Origin: an uncultured Anaerobutyricum sp.
Lineage (GTDB): Bacteria; Bacillota; Clostridia; Lachnospirales; Lachnospiraceae
Length of the DNA: 64,000 bases
Assembly (NCBI RefSeq): GCF_934307085.1
Contig: NZ_CAKRCF010000011.1
Coordinates: 1 to 64,000, forward strand
Direction: 5' to 3'
Numbering within the stretch: position 1 is the first letter of the stretch; each line of letters starts with the position of its first letter. Both the position numbers and the translations under genes were made by a program. Positions 15,026 to 24,042 of this stretch are shown in pieces. The notes beneath the pieces were generated by a model, which saw nothing but the letters and a program-made list of their open reading frames with translations, was not told the DNA's origin and did not search any database.

Positions 15026-16045
15026 ATGAAGTTAATGAAAACACAGGATGCAGTAGGACAGGTATTGTGTCACGATATTACACAGATTATAAAAGGCGTT
15101 ACAAAGGATGCAGTTTTTCGTAAAGGACATGTGATTACAGAAGAAGATATTCCCGTATTACTAAGTGTTGGAAAGGACAATGTCTATATCTGGGAAAAAG
15201 GAGAAACCAGACTTCACGAAAATGAGGCGGCAGAAATCCTTCGGGAAATGTGCCAGAGAGAATATATGCATCCAACTCCGGTAAAAGAGGGAAAAATTGA
15301 ACTTGTTGCAGATATTGACGGGCTTTTAAAAGTAGACAGTGACAAAATGAAAAAGGTCAATGGGATGGGGGAGCTGATGATTGCCTCCCGTCACGGAAAC
15401 TTTGCAGTGAAAAAGGGAGATAAGCTTGCTGGAACAAGAATTATTCCGCTTGTCATTGAAAGGGAAAAGATGGAACAGGCAAAGGCAGTCTGCGAGGGAG
15501 AGCCAATCCTTGAATTAAAACCATTTGTTCATAAAAAAGTCGGTATCGTTACAACAGGAAATGAAGTCTATTACCACAGAATTGAGGATACTTTCACTCC
15601 TGTTATTAAGGAAAAACTTGCAGAATACGATACCGAAGTTATCGGACAGGAAATCTGTAACGATGACCATGAAAAGATTACAAAAGCAATTCTTTCCTTT
15701 ATTGAAAAGGGGGCGGACCTTGTTCTTTGTACCGGTGGAATGAGCGTTGATCCGGATGATAAGACACCGCTTGCAATTAAAAATACAGGAGCGGAAATTG
15801 TTTCTTACGGAGCACCAGTTCTTCCAGGAGCAATGTTTTTATTAAGCTATTATAATGGAAATATTCCAATCATAGGATTGCCAGGATGCGTTATGTATGC
15901 AAAAAGAACGATTTTTGATTTGGCACTTCCACGCATTATGGCAGATGATAAAATAAGTGCTGAAGAGTTGGCGGCACTGGGAGAGGGCGGTTTATGTTTA
16001 AACTGTCCAGTATGTACATTCCCAAATTGTGGGTTTGGAAAGTAA
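15026..16045 (+). CDS. Molybdopterin-binding protein (MoeA/MogA-like)
   Basis: A 339-residue protein. Residues about 170-310 form the MoCF_biosynth domain: KVGIVTTGNEVYYHRIED, then DLVLCTGGMSVDPDDKTP, PVLPGAMFLL and IPIIGLPGCVMYAKRT. The N-terminal 150 residues (TQDAVGQVLCHDITQI, VKKGDKLAGTRIIPL) resemble MoeA-like parts. The C-terminus ends in a Cys cluster, CLNCPVCTFPNCGFGK, common in this clostridial family and possibly metal- or selenium-related. It lies 117 bp after xdhC and 17 bp before moaC. It probably inserts or handles molybdenum cofactor for a hydroxylase encoded elsewhere. Confidence 0.85.
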   Translation: MKLMKTQDAVGQVLCHDITQIIKGVTKDAVFRKGHVITEEDIPVLLSVGKDNVYIWEKGETRLHENEAAEILREMCQREYMHPTPVKEGKIELVADIDGLLKVDSDKMKKVNGMGELMIASRHGNFAVKKGDKLAGTRIIPLVIEREKMEQAKAVCEGEPILELKPFVHKKVGIVTTGNEVYYHRIEDTFTPVIKEKLAEYDTEVIGQEICNDDHEKITKAILSFIEKGADLVLCTGGMSVDPDDKTPLAIKNTGAEIVSYGAPVLPGAMFLLSYYNGNIPIIGLPGCVMYAKRTIFDLALPRIMADDKISAEELAALGEGGLCLNCPVCTFPNCGFGK

Positions 16046-16062
16046 AAAAGAAAGGAAAAAAT

Positions 16063-16551
16063 ATGGAATACACGCATTTTGATAAACATGGAAATGCTGT
16101 TATGGTGGATGTGAGTGAGAAAGCAGTGACGAAGAGAGTTGCTGTTGCCAAAGGCTCTATCCGCATGAGTAGAGAATGTTTCGATAAAATAAAACATCAG
16201 GACATGAAAAAAGGAGATGTGCTGGGGGTAGCCCGTATTGCAGGAATTATGGGAGCAAAGAAAACTTCCGAATTAATTCCTTTATGTCATATCTTAAATC
16301 TTACCTCTGTAACAGTTGATTTCATCATGCAGGAAGAAAGCAGCAGTATAACTGCAGTCTGCGAGACAAAAACAACAGGAAAAACAGGTGTCGAGATGGA
16401 AGCGCTGACAGGAGTACAGATTTCGCTTCTTACCATTTATGATATGTGTAAATCGGTAGATAAGACAATGGAAATTTATGAAGTCTGCTTGTGCAGCAAA
16501 TCTGGCGGAAAAAGCGGAGACGTTGTCTACAGGACAGTAGATGGTGAATGA
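16063..16551 (+). CDS. moaC: Cyclic pyranopterin monophosphate synthase MoaC
   Basis: A 162-residue enzyme of molybdopterin synthesis that forms cyclic pyranopterin monophosphate. ATG 16063 follows AAAGGA by six bases; the longer frame overlaps the previous gene and is rejected. Family motifs are MVDVSEKAVTKRVAVAKGSI, IAGIMGAKKTSELIPLCH (active-site His), TTGKTGVEMEALTGVQ and TIYDMCKSVDK. The stop overlaps the next start in ATGA, so the ABC-F gene is cotranscribed and coupled. moaA is not in the window. Confidence 0.95.
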   Translation: MEYTHFDKHGNAVMVDVSEKAVTKRVAVAKGSIRMSRECFDKIKHQDMKKGDVLGVARIAGIMGAKKTSELIPLCHILNLTSVTVDFIMQEESSSITAVCETKTTGKTGVEMEALTGVQISLLTIYDMCKSVDKTMEIYEVCLCSKSGGKSGDVVYRTVDGE

Positions 16552-18449
16552 TTATGCGTTATCAGATTGACAATGGAACCGTTTCTCTTGGAGGGAAGAC
16601 TATCTTAAATCATATTGATTTTTCAATAAAAGGGCAGGAAAAAATAGCAGTTGTCGGACGTAACGGAGCAGGAAAGACAACGCTTTTACGTTTAATTAGT
16701 GGGGAATTATCCTTAGATAGAGATGATAAACGCTTTGGAAAAGGAATCACAACCGATAAAGCGATTTCAATCGGATTTTTGCATCAGCAAAGCTTTTCAA
16801 ATGCAGAGCGGACCGTAGAGGAAGAAATATTGTCTTTAGTCAGCGAGGAGGATATTTTCTCCAAAGAAAGATATTATTTTGAGAAAGAATATGACCGGAT
16901 TTTTACTGGATTTGGTTTTAAAAAAGAAGATAAATACAAAAAAATCGGGCAGTTTTCCGGTGGAGAGCAGACTAAGCTGGCATTTATTAAGCTTTTATTA
17001 TCAAAGCCAGATATTTTGCTTCTGGACGAACCAACGAACCACCTGGATATTGCATCAGTAGAGTGGCTGGAAGAATATCTTGTCTCCTATGAAAAGGCAG
17101 TCATTATGGTTTCTCACGACCGATTTTTCATTGACCGTACTGCAGAAATCATTTATGAACTTTCTGATGGAAAATTAATGCGCTATGTCGGCAATTATAC
17201 AGAATATAAAAAGCAAAAGAAAAAGCAAAGAGTATCTCAGCAGAAAAAATATGATGCACAGCAAAAAGAAATAGCAAGATTAAATGAACTGATAGAAAAG
17301 TTTAAACATAAGCCGAAAAAAGCTTCTATGGCACGTTCTAAGAAAAAAGTGTTAGAGCGGATGCAAAAAGTGGAAAAGCCAGATAAAGAAGAAGCCTATA
17401 TTTTTAAAGAAAAGTTAGAACCGCTTATGCCAGGAGCAAAAAATGTTTTAGAAACCGAGCATTTAAAAATCGGCTATAAAAATCCTATCAGGGAACTTAC
17501 CCTGCGAATCCGACGAGGGCAGAAAATAGCAGTACTTGGAGCTAACGGAGCAGGAAAAACCACATTTTTTAAGACAATCATTGGGCAACTCCAGCCAATC
17601 TCGGGAAAATATATAATTGGCAATGGAATTGCAACAGGATATTTTGACCAGCATTCCGGGGAAATACAGTCAGAAAAAAGAGTAGAAGAGCATTTTGGCG
17701 AATGTTTTCCCAAATTAACAGAAAAAGAAAAACGTCAGGCATTAGGAAGATATTTGTTTTCCTCTCAAAAGGCAAATGTAAAAATCAGTGATTTATCCGG
17801 TGGAGAAAAAAGCCGCTTAATTCTGGCGGAAATTCTTGAAAGCCGCCCAAACTTCTTAGTTTTAGACGAGCCAACCAATCATATGGACTTACCGGCAAAA
17901 GAAACGATGGAATCGGCATTTTCTGCATATACAGGGACAATGCTGTTCATTTCCCACGACAGATACTTTGTCAGCAAAATTGCAGACGCCCTGTTATTAT
18001 TCGAAGAAGATGGTGTAAAATACTATCCATTTAACTATGAGCACTATCTTCATATGCTAAAGAAAAAAAGAGAAGGCAATCAGACCTGGGCAGACGTGGT
18101 AGAAGCAGAAAATACTGCCTTAGTAGAAGGACTTCTATCCGTTCCAGCAAAAGAACGCCATCAGAGTGCCCGCTTTAACACCGAACAATCCTACACAGAC
18201 TGGCAGCTGACTCTCGCCAAAGAACAGCTCGAAAAATGCCAGAAAAATATAGAATACTGGCAAAAACAAGCTGCTACCGAGTTAGATAATCTTACTTTTG
18301 AACAATACCAATCAGAGAAATGGACAAAAAGACAGAGAGAACTCCACAAACGATTCGAAGAATTATCAGAAGAATATCTACAGCAAAATCTCATCTGGTA
18401 TGAGAAATATCAAGAATATGAGGAGGCTTTTTCTGATTATCTCGAATAG
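16548..18449 (+). CDS. ABC-F family ATP-binding protein
   Basis: 633 residues, two ABC domains and no membrane segment. Domain 1: VVGRNGAGKTTLLRLISG, FSGGEQTKLAF, LLLDEPTNHLDI, VSHDRFF. A basic linker of about 90 residues (KQKKKQRVSQQKK, KPKKASMARSKKK) is the ribosome-contacting P-site arm. Domain 2: VLGANGAGKTTFFKTI, LSGGEKSRLIL, LVLDEPTNHMDL, ISHDRYF. A coiled-coil tail follows from about 520. ABC-F proteins act on the ribosome as translation factors or resistance proteins; the tail suggests a Uup/YdiF-like rather than Vga/Lsa-like protein. It starts inside the moaC stop. Confidence 0.9.
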   Translation: MIMRYQIDNGTVSLGGKTILNHIDFSIKGQEKIAVVGRNGAGKTTLLRLISGELSLDRDDKRFGKGITTDKAISIGFLHQQSFSNAERTVEEEILSLVSEEDIFSKERYYFEKEYDRIFTGFGFKKEDKYKKIGQFSGGEQTKLAFIKLLLSKPDILLLDEPTNHLDIASVEWLEEYLVSYEKAVIMVSHDRFFIDRTAEIIYELSDGKLMRYVGNYTEYKKQKKKQRVSQQKKYDAQQKEIARLNELIEKFKHKPKKASMARSKKKVLERMQKVEKPDKEEAYIFKEKLEPLMPGAKNVLETEHLKIGYKNPIRELTLRIRRGQKIAVLGANGAGKTTFFKTIIGQLQPISGKYIIGNGIATGYFDQHSGEIQSEKRVEEHFGECFPKLTEKEKRQALGRYLFSSQKANVKISDLSGGEKSRLILAEILESRPNFLVLDEPTNHMDLPAKETMESAFSAYTGTMLFISHDRYFVSKIADALLLFEEDGVKYYPFNYEHYLHMLKKKREGNQTWADVVEAENTALVEGLLSVPAKERHQSARFNTEQSYTDWQLTLAKEQLEKCQKNIEYWQKQAATELDNLTFEQYQSEKWTKRQRELHKRFEELSEEYLQQNLIWYEKYQEYEEAFSDYLE

Positions 18450-18452
18450 ACA

Positions 18453-18522
18453 ATTCTGATTTGTGCAGGCCCAAACAGACGATTTTAATGTTTCGTCAGC
18501 TTTGCCTGCAGCAAATCAGAAT
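18453..18522. repeat. Palindromic element F (minimal form)
   Basis: ATTCTGATTTGTGCAGGC pairs with GCCTGCAGCAAATCAGAAT, leaving a loop that contains AAACAGACG and CGTCAG. It shows the family ends without a core. It sits at a convergent junction and contains the TGA stop (18516-18518) of the HD gene on the minus strand. Confidence 0.75.
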
Positions 18523-18992
18523 GCTGATTCTGCCGACCGCATAGTAAGAGTTTCAACCGTAGAGCAATATTTATCAACCAGGCACACCAACAGCGCTTCT
18601 CTACACCGAGGCAGTTTCGTTAAATTCAGCGGCCACATATGATGTGCGATAATATCCCGCTCTTTATCGGTTAGAGCAAAGCGGGCATCAGCATTCAGCA
18701 AGGCTGTGTGCGCGTGGGAGAAGCCATGCCACTTATGACTGTCATCTTTTTCGTGCCAGTCGTAAAGATAGAAGTCATGAAGAAAAGCACCGACAACGAG
18801 GGACTTTACATCTGCCCCAAGTCCGAAGTGTTTATTTAAGTAATAACATACTCTTGTGACGTACATAACATGTTTATAAGTGCTTACACTGCCGTGCTGG
18901 CAGAAATTTTTCATGGAAAGTGCCTCTTTGGTGTTGCAATATTTTTCTAATATCGTATCAATTTCCTGCATTTCTGCATTGCTTAACTTCAT
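18516..18992 (-). CDS. HD-domain phosphohydrolase
   Basis: A 158-residue HD superfamily protein. It has YKHVMYVTRVCYYLNKHFGL (first His), SLVVGAFLHDFYLYDW (the HD dyad at about residue 70), SHAHTALLNADARFALTDKE, and DIIAHHMWPL (later His). It is likely a metal-dependent nucleotide or phosphoester hydrolase; the substrate is unknown. The order GxFLHD...H...H is complete, so it should be active. The stop lies in palindromic element F. It precedes the GH13 gene on the same strand by 44 bp, possibly in one transcript. Confidence 0.85.
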   Translation of the reverse strand: MKLSNAEMQEIDTILEKYCNTKEALSMKNFCQHGSVSTYKHVMYVTRVCYYLNKHFGLGADVKSLVVGAFLHDFYLYDWHEKDDSHKWHGFSHAHTALLNADARFALTDKERDIIAHHMWPLNLTKLPRCREALLVCLVDKYCSTVETLTMRSAESAF

Positions 18993-19036
18993 AGATGACC
19001 ATCCTTTTTTATTTTAATAAATTTCAATATTTTTAC

Positions 19037-20362
19037 TTAGATTACTTCGGTTTTCCAGTAAGCCACGCTATATGATGGAAGATCCATACCACCGCCAAAG
19101 TCAACTGTTTCTCCTGTAACAAGATCTGTTCCAAGACCGGAGCGAGCATTAAAATCAGCATGAAATGTGTTGGAATCGGCATTGATTGCAACAATAACAC
19201 GTTCCTCATCACAGCTTCTTTCAAAAATGAGTTGTTTATCTCTTACAAGAAGATTCGCATATCCACCGTTGTATAAAGCTGGGTGAGTGTGGTGTGCTTT
19301 CGCATAAGCGGCAATTGCATCAGAAAGTTCGTTCCATTCCGGTTTTTCAAGACGAGGACGAATCTCTTCATCACGTCCCTGTTTTTTACCTTCAATGCCC
19401 CATTCGCTTCCATAATATATAGAAGGAACACCTGGCATTCCAAATAGCAGGCCATAAATAACAGGGAGCTGCTGTTTATCTTCTAAAATAGTGGCAATAC
19501 GGCTGACATCATGGTTATCTACAAAAGAGAGAAGATGCTTTCCGCGGTAAATGCACCAGTTCTCATAACCAAACTGGCGGTTTAAGCTGTAGCTGATCTC
19601 ATGCATGTTTGCACAGTTAAAACTGGAATACAATCCCTTGTAACATTCATAGTTTGTAACGGAATGACATTTCTCATCATTCATATACATATTATAATCG
19701 CCATGTAATGTTTCTCCCATAAGAACAAAATCTTCTTTCAGAGTACTGGTAAAACGGCGTAGCTCTTTTAAGTAAAAATCACTCAGACAGTAAGCAACAT
19801 CAAGGCGGAGACCGTCAATACCATAAAGGTCTGTCCACTGTTTGATCGCATCGAACTGATGCTGTCTGGCATCCGGATTATCAAGATTTAACTTAACAAG
19901 TTCGTTATGTCCTTCCCATCCCTCATACCAGAATCCATCGTTATATTCTGTATTTCCATCAAAACTTAAATGAAACCATCCACAATATGGGCTGTCCCAT
20001 TTCTTTTCCTGCACATCCTTAAATGTCCAGAAACCGCGGCCAACATGATTAAATACACCGTCAAATAAAATTTTAAGACCGGCCTCATGAATAGCATCAC
20101 ATACTTCCTTTAAGTCATCGTTCGTGCCAAGACGGCGGTCTACAGTGTAGTAATCTCTGGTGTCATATCCATGATAGTCACTTTCCATGAGAGGATTAAA
20201 GAGAACACAGGTAGCACCGAGCTTTTTAATATGAGAAATCCAGTCCTTTACTTCAAGGATGGAATGTCCCACGACACTGTCATCGCTGCTTCTTTCTTCA
20301 TTTAAAACTCCACAGAGTCCTAATGGATAAATCTGGTAAACTACTGCTTCATCGAACCACAT
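19037..20362 (-). CDS. GH13 alpha-amylase family glucosidase
   Basis: A 441-residue cytoplasmic glycoside hydrolase of family 13 (cyclomaltodextrinase or neopullulanase type without the N-terminal domain). The TIM-barrel motifs are all visible: GLKILFDGVFNHVGRG (region I), DGLRLDVAYCL (catalytic Asp nucleophile), FVLMGETLHG (acid Glu) and LLSFVDNHDVSRIA (third Asp). It starts directly at MWFDEAVVYQIYPLGLCG with no signal peptide, so it acts on imported maltodextrins. SD GGAGGG precedes it. No transporter or regulator of maltose use adjoins it. Confidence 0.9.
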   Translation of the reverse strand: MWFDEAVVYQIYPLGLCGVLNEERSSDDSVVGHSILEVKDWISHIKKLGATCVLFNPLMESDYHGYDTRDYYTVDRRLGTNDDLKEVCDAIHEAGLKILFDGVFNHVGRGFWTFKDVQEKKWDSPYCGWFHLSFDGNTEYNDGFWYEGWEGHNELVKLNLDNPDARQHQFDAIKQWTDLYGIDGLRLDVAYCLSDFYLKELRRFTSTLKEDFVLMGETLHGDYNMYMNDEKCHSVTNYECYKGLYSSFNCANMHEISYSLNRQFGYENWCIYRGKHLLSFVDNHDVSRIATILEDKQQLPVIYGLLFGMPGVPSIYYGSEWGIEGKKQGRDEEIRPRLEKPEWNELSDAIAAYAKAHHTHPALYNGGYANLLVRDKQLIFERSCDEERVIVAINADSNTFHADFNARSGLGTDLVTGETVDFGGGMDLPSYSVAYWKTEVI

Positions 20363-20497
20363 AAGCTGTCCCTCCTAAATATAGAAAATGCTCGTCAGCT
20401 TTAAAAAATTGAGCCTCCGAGCATTTTCATTATAGCATAAATTCTGTTAAGATTCAAATTGGAAGGTCCAATTCAGGCATACAATTTGAAGAAAAAA

Positions 20498-20734
20498 TTA
20501 TGCTGCGATATAAGGGGAGATTGCCTTCATGATCGTTGGCATCTCATTTTCTCTTTCCATGATTCTTAAATCAACTTTGTTGCGGATATCCATAGTCATT
20601 ACTCCAAGAAGAGACTTGGCATCTACAACGTACTGTCCATAAATTAAGTCAAAGTGGCTTTCAAAATCTTCAATAGCTTTTACAAATGATGTCGCATTAT
20701 CCACAGAGCCAAACTTGATTGTGACTGTTTTCAT
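20498..20734 (-). CDS. HPr-like protein lacking the phosphorylated histidine
   Basis: A 78-residue HPr-fold protein starting at ATG 20734 behind AAGGAGATG. The region AKSLLGVMTMDI matches the HPr Ser46 site (KSxxGVMSL). The place where HPr has the His15 loop (GLHARPA) reads FGSVDNATSFV with no His, so PTS phosphotransfer is not possible. By analogy with Crh, which also lacks His15, it could act as a seryl-phosphorylated cofactor of CcpA, but it may simply be a divergent Lachnospiraceae HPr relative. It is followed by the GH13 gene on the same strand, a fitting neighbour for carbon regulation. Confidence 0.8.
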   Translation of the reverse strand: MKTVTIKFGSVDNATSFVKAIEDFESHFDLIYGQYVVDAKSLLGVMTMDIRNKVDLRIMERENEMPTIMKAISPYIAA

Positions 20735-20910
20735 AATTCTACATCTCCTTATCATAAATGTATATTATACCGGTAAACAGATTGTCGGTATAAAAAATAA
20801 ATATTCAACAAATCGTTTTGACGATTTTGGCTTATAATATTTCATATGAGGCAAAAAGTCAAGAAAAATTTTCATAAGAAAGAAAATCGTAAAAATTTAA
20901 ATATATGCAG

Positions 20911-20939
20911 TTGACATGAAAAATAATTTCATGTAGAAT
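20911..20939 (+). promoter_or_regulatory. Promoter of the ATP-grasp operon
   Basis: TTGACA (20911-20916), 17 bp, TAGAAT (20934-20939), a near-consensus sigma-A promoter. Transcription would begin near 20946, only about five bases before the hairpin at 20951-20982. Confidence 0.75.
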
Positions 20940-20950
20940 AGTAAAAAACA

Positions 20951-20985
20951 AAGGCGTTTTACATTTATTTGTAAGACGCCTTTTT
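20951..20985 (+). terminator. Promoter-proximal hairpin-terminator (possible attenuator)
   Basis: AAGGCGTTTTAC pairs with GTAAGACGCCTT and is followed by TTTT. It directly follows the promoter at 20911, with no upstream plus-strand gene to terminate, so it may attenuate the operon starting at 21012. On the minus strand it also has a U-run, so it could be bidirectional. Confidence 0.65.
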
Positions 20986-21011
20986 TAATACAATTAAGAG
21001 AGGAGCAATTT

Positions 21012-22325
21012 ATGTTTGATTTATTAGATTATGAAGAATCAATCAATCGTCTTTTAGCCAGGTATGGAGTAAAGTTTGGCTTATATAAAAATGGAGAATT
21101 TAAGGAGCAGCTTTTCCCTTTTGATACAGTTCCAAGAATTATTACCGCCGATGAATTTGAAGAATTAGAAGCAGGGTTGATTCAGAGAGTAGACGTACTT
21201 AATGCATTTCTTAAAGATATTTATGGAGAAAAGAAAATATTAAAAGAAGGAATTATACCGGAAGATTTCATATTTTCTTCTCCGGGATATTTAAAACAGT
21301 GTGAAGGAATTGTACCGCCAAAGGGAATATACAGTCATATTTCTGGAATTGATCTTGTGCAGGCAAGAGATAAATCCTGGTACATTTTAGAAGATAATCT
21401 TCGAGTGCCTTCCGGAGCTTCCTATCCGATGATTGCCAGAAATCTTTGCCGCAGAGCTGCTCCGGATATTTTCAGAAGGCATAAGATTATTGATAACAGA
21501 AATTATGCAGATATGTTAAAAGAAATGATGGATTATTCTAATACGGGAGGAATCAATGTCATCTTTACACCGGGGCGTTATAATGCCGCTTACTTTGAAC
21601 ATTCTTTTTTAGCAGAAAAGTCAGGAGCAGTCCTTGCACTGAATTCAGATCTTGAAGTAAAGGGAGATTATTTATATTATCGTGATTTCCACGGAAAAGA
21701 CCAGAAAGTAGGAGCGATTTACCGACGTATTTCTGATGAATATCTTGACCCGATGACATTTTTAGAAGAATCACTTATTGGAATCCCACATTTAATGGAT
21801 GTTTATAGAAAAGGAAATGTTGCAATTATCAATGCTCCTGGAAATGGAATTGCTGATGATAAGGGAATTTATTATTTTGTCCCAAAGATGATTGAATATT
21901 ATCTTGGTGAAAAACCAATCTTAAAAAATGCACCGACATATTTGCCATTTTATGAGGATGATTTTAAATACGTTATGGATCATTTTGAAAATCTGGTTAT
22001 CAAAGATGTGGCAGAAGCTGGTGGTTATGGTGTAGTTTTTGGAAGTTCTCTTTCAAAAGAAGAGGCAGAGAAGTTTAAGGAAACAATACGAAAAGAAAGA
22101 AGACGATTTATCGCACAGGAAGTAATTGACTTTATGGATATTGATATTGTGGATAATGGAGAGATTGTTCCAAGAAAGGCAGACTTACGTGCATTTGTGC
22201 TGAGTGGAAAAGAAACAAAAGTATGGCCAAGTGGACTGACCAGATTTTCCAGAGTACCAGATTCCTTTATCGTTAATTCATCACAGGGAGGAGGATTTAA
22301 AGACACATGGGTATTATCTCGTTAG
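21012..22325 (+). CDS. Circularly permuted ATP-grasp protein (CP_ATPgrasp type)
   Basis: A 437-residue protein of the DUF404/DUF407-type circularly permuted ATP-grasp family, predicted to form an amide bond between carboxylate and amine groups using ATP. It has the N-terminal GVKFGLYKNGEFKEQLFPFD, then PRIITADEFEELEAGLIQRV, then WYILEDNLRVPSGASYPM, VGAIYRRISDEYLDP and NAPGNGIADDKGIYYF, all typical of the family. The ATP-binding VIKDVAEAGGYGVVFG is near residue 335, and RADLRAFVL-like KADLRAFVLSG near 400. It is the first gene of a block; the stop overlaps the alpha-E gene by 19 bp. Confidence 0.88.
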   Translation: MFDLLDYEESINRLLARYGVKFGLYKNGEFKEQLFPFDTVPRIITADEFEELEAGLIQRVDVLNAFLKDIYGEKKILKEGIIPEDFIFSSPGYLKQCEGIVPPKGIYSHISGIDLVQARDKSWYILEDNLRVPSGASYPMIARNLCRRAAPDIFRRHKIIDNRNYADMLKEMMDYSNTGGINVIFTPGRYNAAYFEHSFLAEKSGAVLALNSDLEVKGDYLYYRDFHGKDQKVGAIYRRISDEYLDPMTFLEESLIGIPHLMDVYRKGNVAIINAPGNGIADDKGIYYFVPKMIEYYLGEKPILKNAPTYLPFYEDDFKYVMDHFENLVIKDVAEAGGYGVVFGSSLSKEEAEKFKETIRKERRRFIAQEVIDFMDIDIVDNGEIVPRKADLRAFVLSGKETKVWPSGLTRFSRVPDSFIVNSSQGGGFKDTWVLSR

Positions 22326-23002
22326 AAAAAGCAAATAATTTATTATGGTTAGGACGATACAGCGAAAGAGTTTATACAACCTTGCGTATGTTTTACCAGC
22401 AATTTGATAAAATGATTGAAAGTACGAAGGATGAATATACCGATTTTTGTAATAAATTAAATATACCGGTTATTTATACTTCAAATGAAGATTTCGTTGC
22501 AAGATATCTGTATGATAAAGAAAATCCGGATTCTGTATATAGTAATCTTCTTCGTGCATACGATAATGCGATTGTTCTCAGAGATGAAATTGGAAGTGAA
22601 ACAATGGGATATCTGCAGCTTTGCGTATATACTATGGAGAAAACAAAGCATTTGGAAGCACCACTTCTTGAACTGCAGAATGTACTTGATATGTTGTTGG
22701 CATTCTGGGCATGTGCGGATGATTATATTATAGAAACTGAAGCAAGAAATATTATTAAGACAGGAAAATGTATCGAGAGACTGGATTTATATTTAAGACT
22801 TGGTTCTTCTCAAAAAGCAATTTATGCGGAATATCAGAAGCTGAATGCCAGAATTAAAAGGTGTGGAATTGAATATCATGATGTCGCGTTAATCCGTTTT
22901 TCTTATCTTTTACGATGTGAGAGAGAAGATCATCCCGAAACAGGAGAAGCACAATTAAGAAGAAGAATGCTCCAGGTTCTTGAAAACCTTATGGATTTTT
23001 GA
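22307..23002 (+). CDS. Alpha-E domain protein (DUF403)
   Basis: A 231-residue all-helical protein that opens with the family signature ANNLLWLGRYSERVYTTLRM and continues with helices such as NAIVLRDEIGSETMGYLQLC and FWACADDYIIETEARNIIK. In the alpha-E family the conserved Glu of the first helix and the Arg/Glu pairs suggest an enzyme fold, but no reaction is established. It is nearly always encoded beside a circularly permuted ATP-grasp protein and a transglutaminase-like protein, as here. It overlaps the ATP-grasp gene by 19 bp and ends 139 bp before the protease gene. Confidence 0.85.
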   Translation: MGIISLEKANNLLWLGRYSERVYTTLRMFYQQFDKMIESTKDEYTDFCNKLNIPVIYTSNEDFVARYLYDKENPDSVYSNLLRAYDNAIVLRDEIGSETMGYLQLCVYTMEKTKHLEAPLLELQNVLDMLLAFWACADDYIIETEARNIIKTGKCIERLDLYLRLGSSQKAIYAEYQKLNARIKRCGIEYHDVALIRFSYLLRCEREDHPETGEAQLRRRMLQVLENLMDF

Positions 23003-23141
23003 TTCGATACTTGATAATTCAGAACATAAAAAGATATTGAAACTTTAGAAATTTTGTGATAGCCTTGAAAATTAACAGATAAAAACAGGTGTCTAGAACG
23101 TGTTTGAAAGATACTTTTCATACGTTCTAAAGGGAGGTATC

Positions 23142-23960
23142 ATGAAAGAATTACATTTTATTTATACTATGCATTGTGATTTTTCTGCTCCGGTAACGGA
23201 ACATTCTTTTACACTAAAATGTATTCCGAAGACAGATGATTTCCAAAAGATTACGATAGAAAAGCAGGAGATAAAAAATGCGGACTGGATTTCTAACGGA
23301 GCAGATTCTTACGGGAATTCTTATATTTATGGAAAAGAGAAAAAGCCACATACTTCATTTGAAGTAAATATAGAAGGAACTGCTTATGTAAAGAGAGATT
23401 GTCCGCAGCAAAGAGAAGGATTTGATTATACCGCAGACCTGCCGACAAAATATACATCTTTAAATAAAAATATGGAGCAATATCTTCTAAAGATTTTAGA
23501 AGAGGGCAGGAAAGAAGAAATTCATCTGGAATACGGTGAAGAAGCCTTTCAAAAGTTTTTATTCTGGCTTATGCATGAAGTATATACATATATGGTGTAT
23601 GATCCGGGAATAACGATGATGGGTACGACAGCAGCAGAGGCTTTTTCTTTGCAGCGTGGTGTCTGTCAGGATTATGCACATATATTGATTGCTTTTTGCA
23701 GAAGACTCCATATTCCAGCAGTTTATACTGCAGGATATATGCTTGGGGAAGGAGCATCCCATGCTTGGGTATGTGCGATGAATCCTGAGACAAAACAGTG
23801 GTATGAGATTGACCCTACAAATGATAAATGGGTAGACAATGACTATATTTCCGTTGCTTTTGGTGCAGATGCTTCTGACTGTGCAATGAACCGGGGAATC
23901 TTCTATGGAGCTTCAAACGAAAAACAGGAAATAACTGTGAGCGTAAAAGAGGAAAACTGA
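23142..23960 (+). CDS. Transglutaminase-like cysteine protease
   Basis: A 272-residue protein. The start at ATG 23142 follows GGGAGG; the upstream frame from 23100 is a hairpin. The N-terminal half is a beta domain (HFIYTMHCDFSAPVTEHSF). The core at about 165-235 carries the triad: RGVCQDYAHILIAFCRRL with the Cys, EGASHAWVCAM with the His, and WYEIDPTNDKWV with the Asp. There is no signal peptide, so it acts inside the cell. With ATP-grasp and alpha-E proteins it completes a known triad whose likely job is making and cleaving amide-linked peptides. An inverted repeat TAGAACGT/ACGTTCTA (23093-23128) lies just before the SD. Confidence 0.85.
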   Translation: MKELHFIYTMHCDFSAPVTEHSFTLKCIPKTDDFQKITIEKQEIKNADWISNGADSYGNSYIYGKEKKPHTSFEVNIEGTAYVKRDCPQQREGFDYTADLPTKYTSLNKNMEQYLLKILEEGRKEEIHLEYGEEAFQKFLFWLMHEVYTYMVYDPGITMMGTTAAEAFSLQRGVCQDYAHILIAFCRRLHIPAVYTAGYMLGEGASHAWVCAMNPETKQWYEIDPTNDKWVDNDYISVAFGADASDCAMNRGIFYGASNEKQEITVSVKEEN

Positions 23961-24042
23961 CATCTGTAAAAGAGAAAAAATGCATATTTGTATAAATAAT
24001 AAATGAAGAAACCGCATTGCGAGTGTGGAGGAATTACAATAT

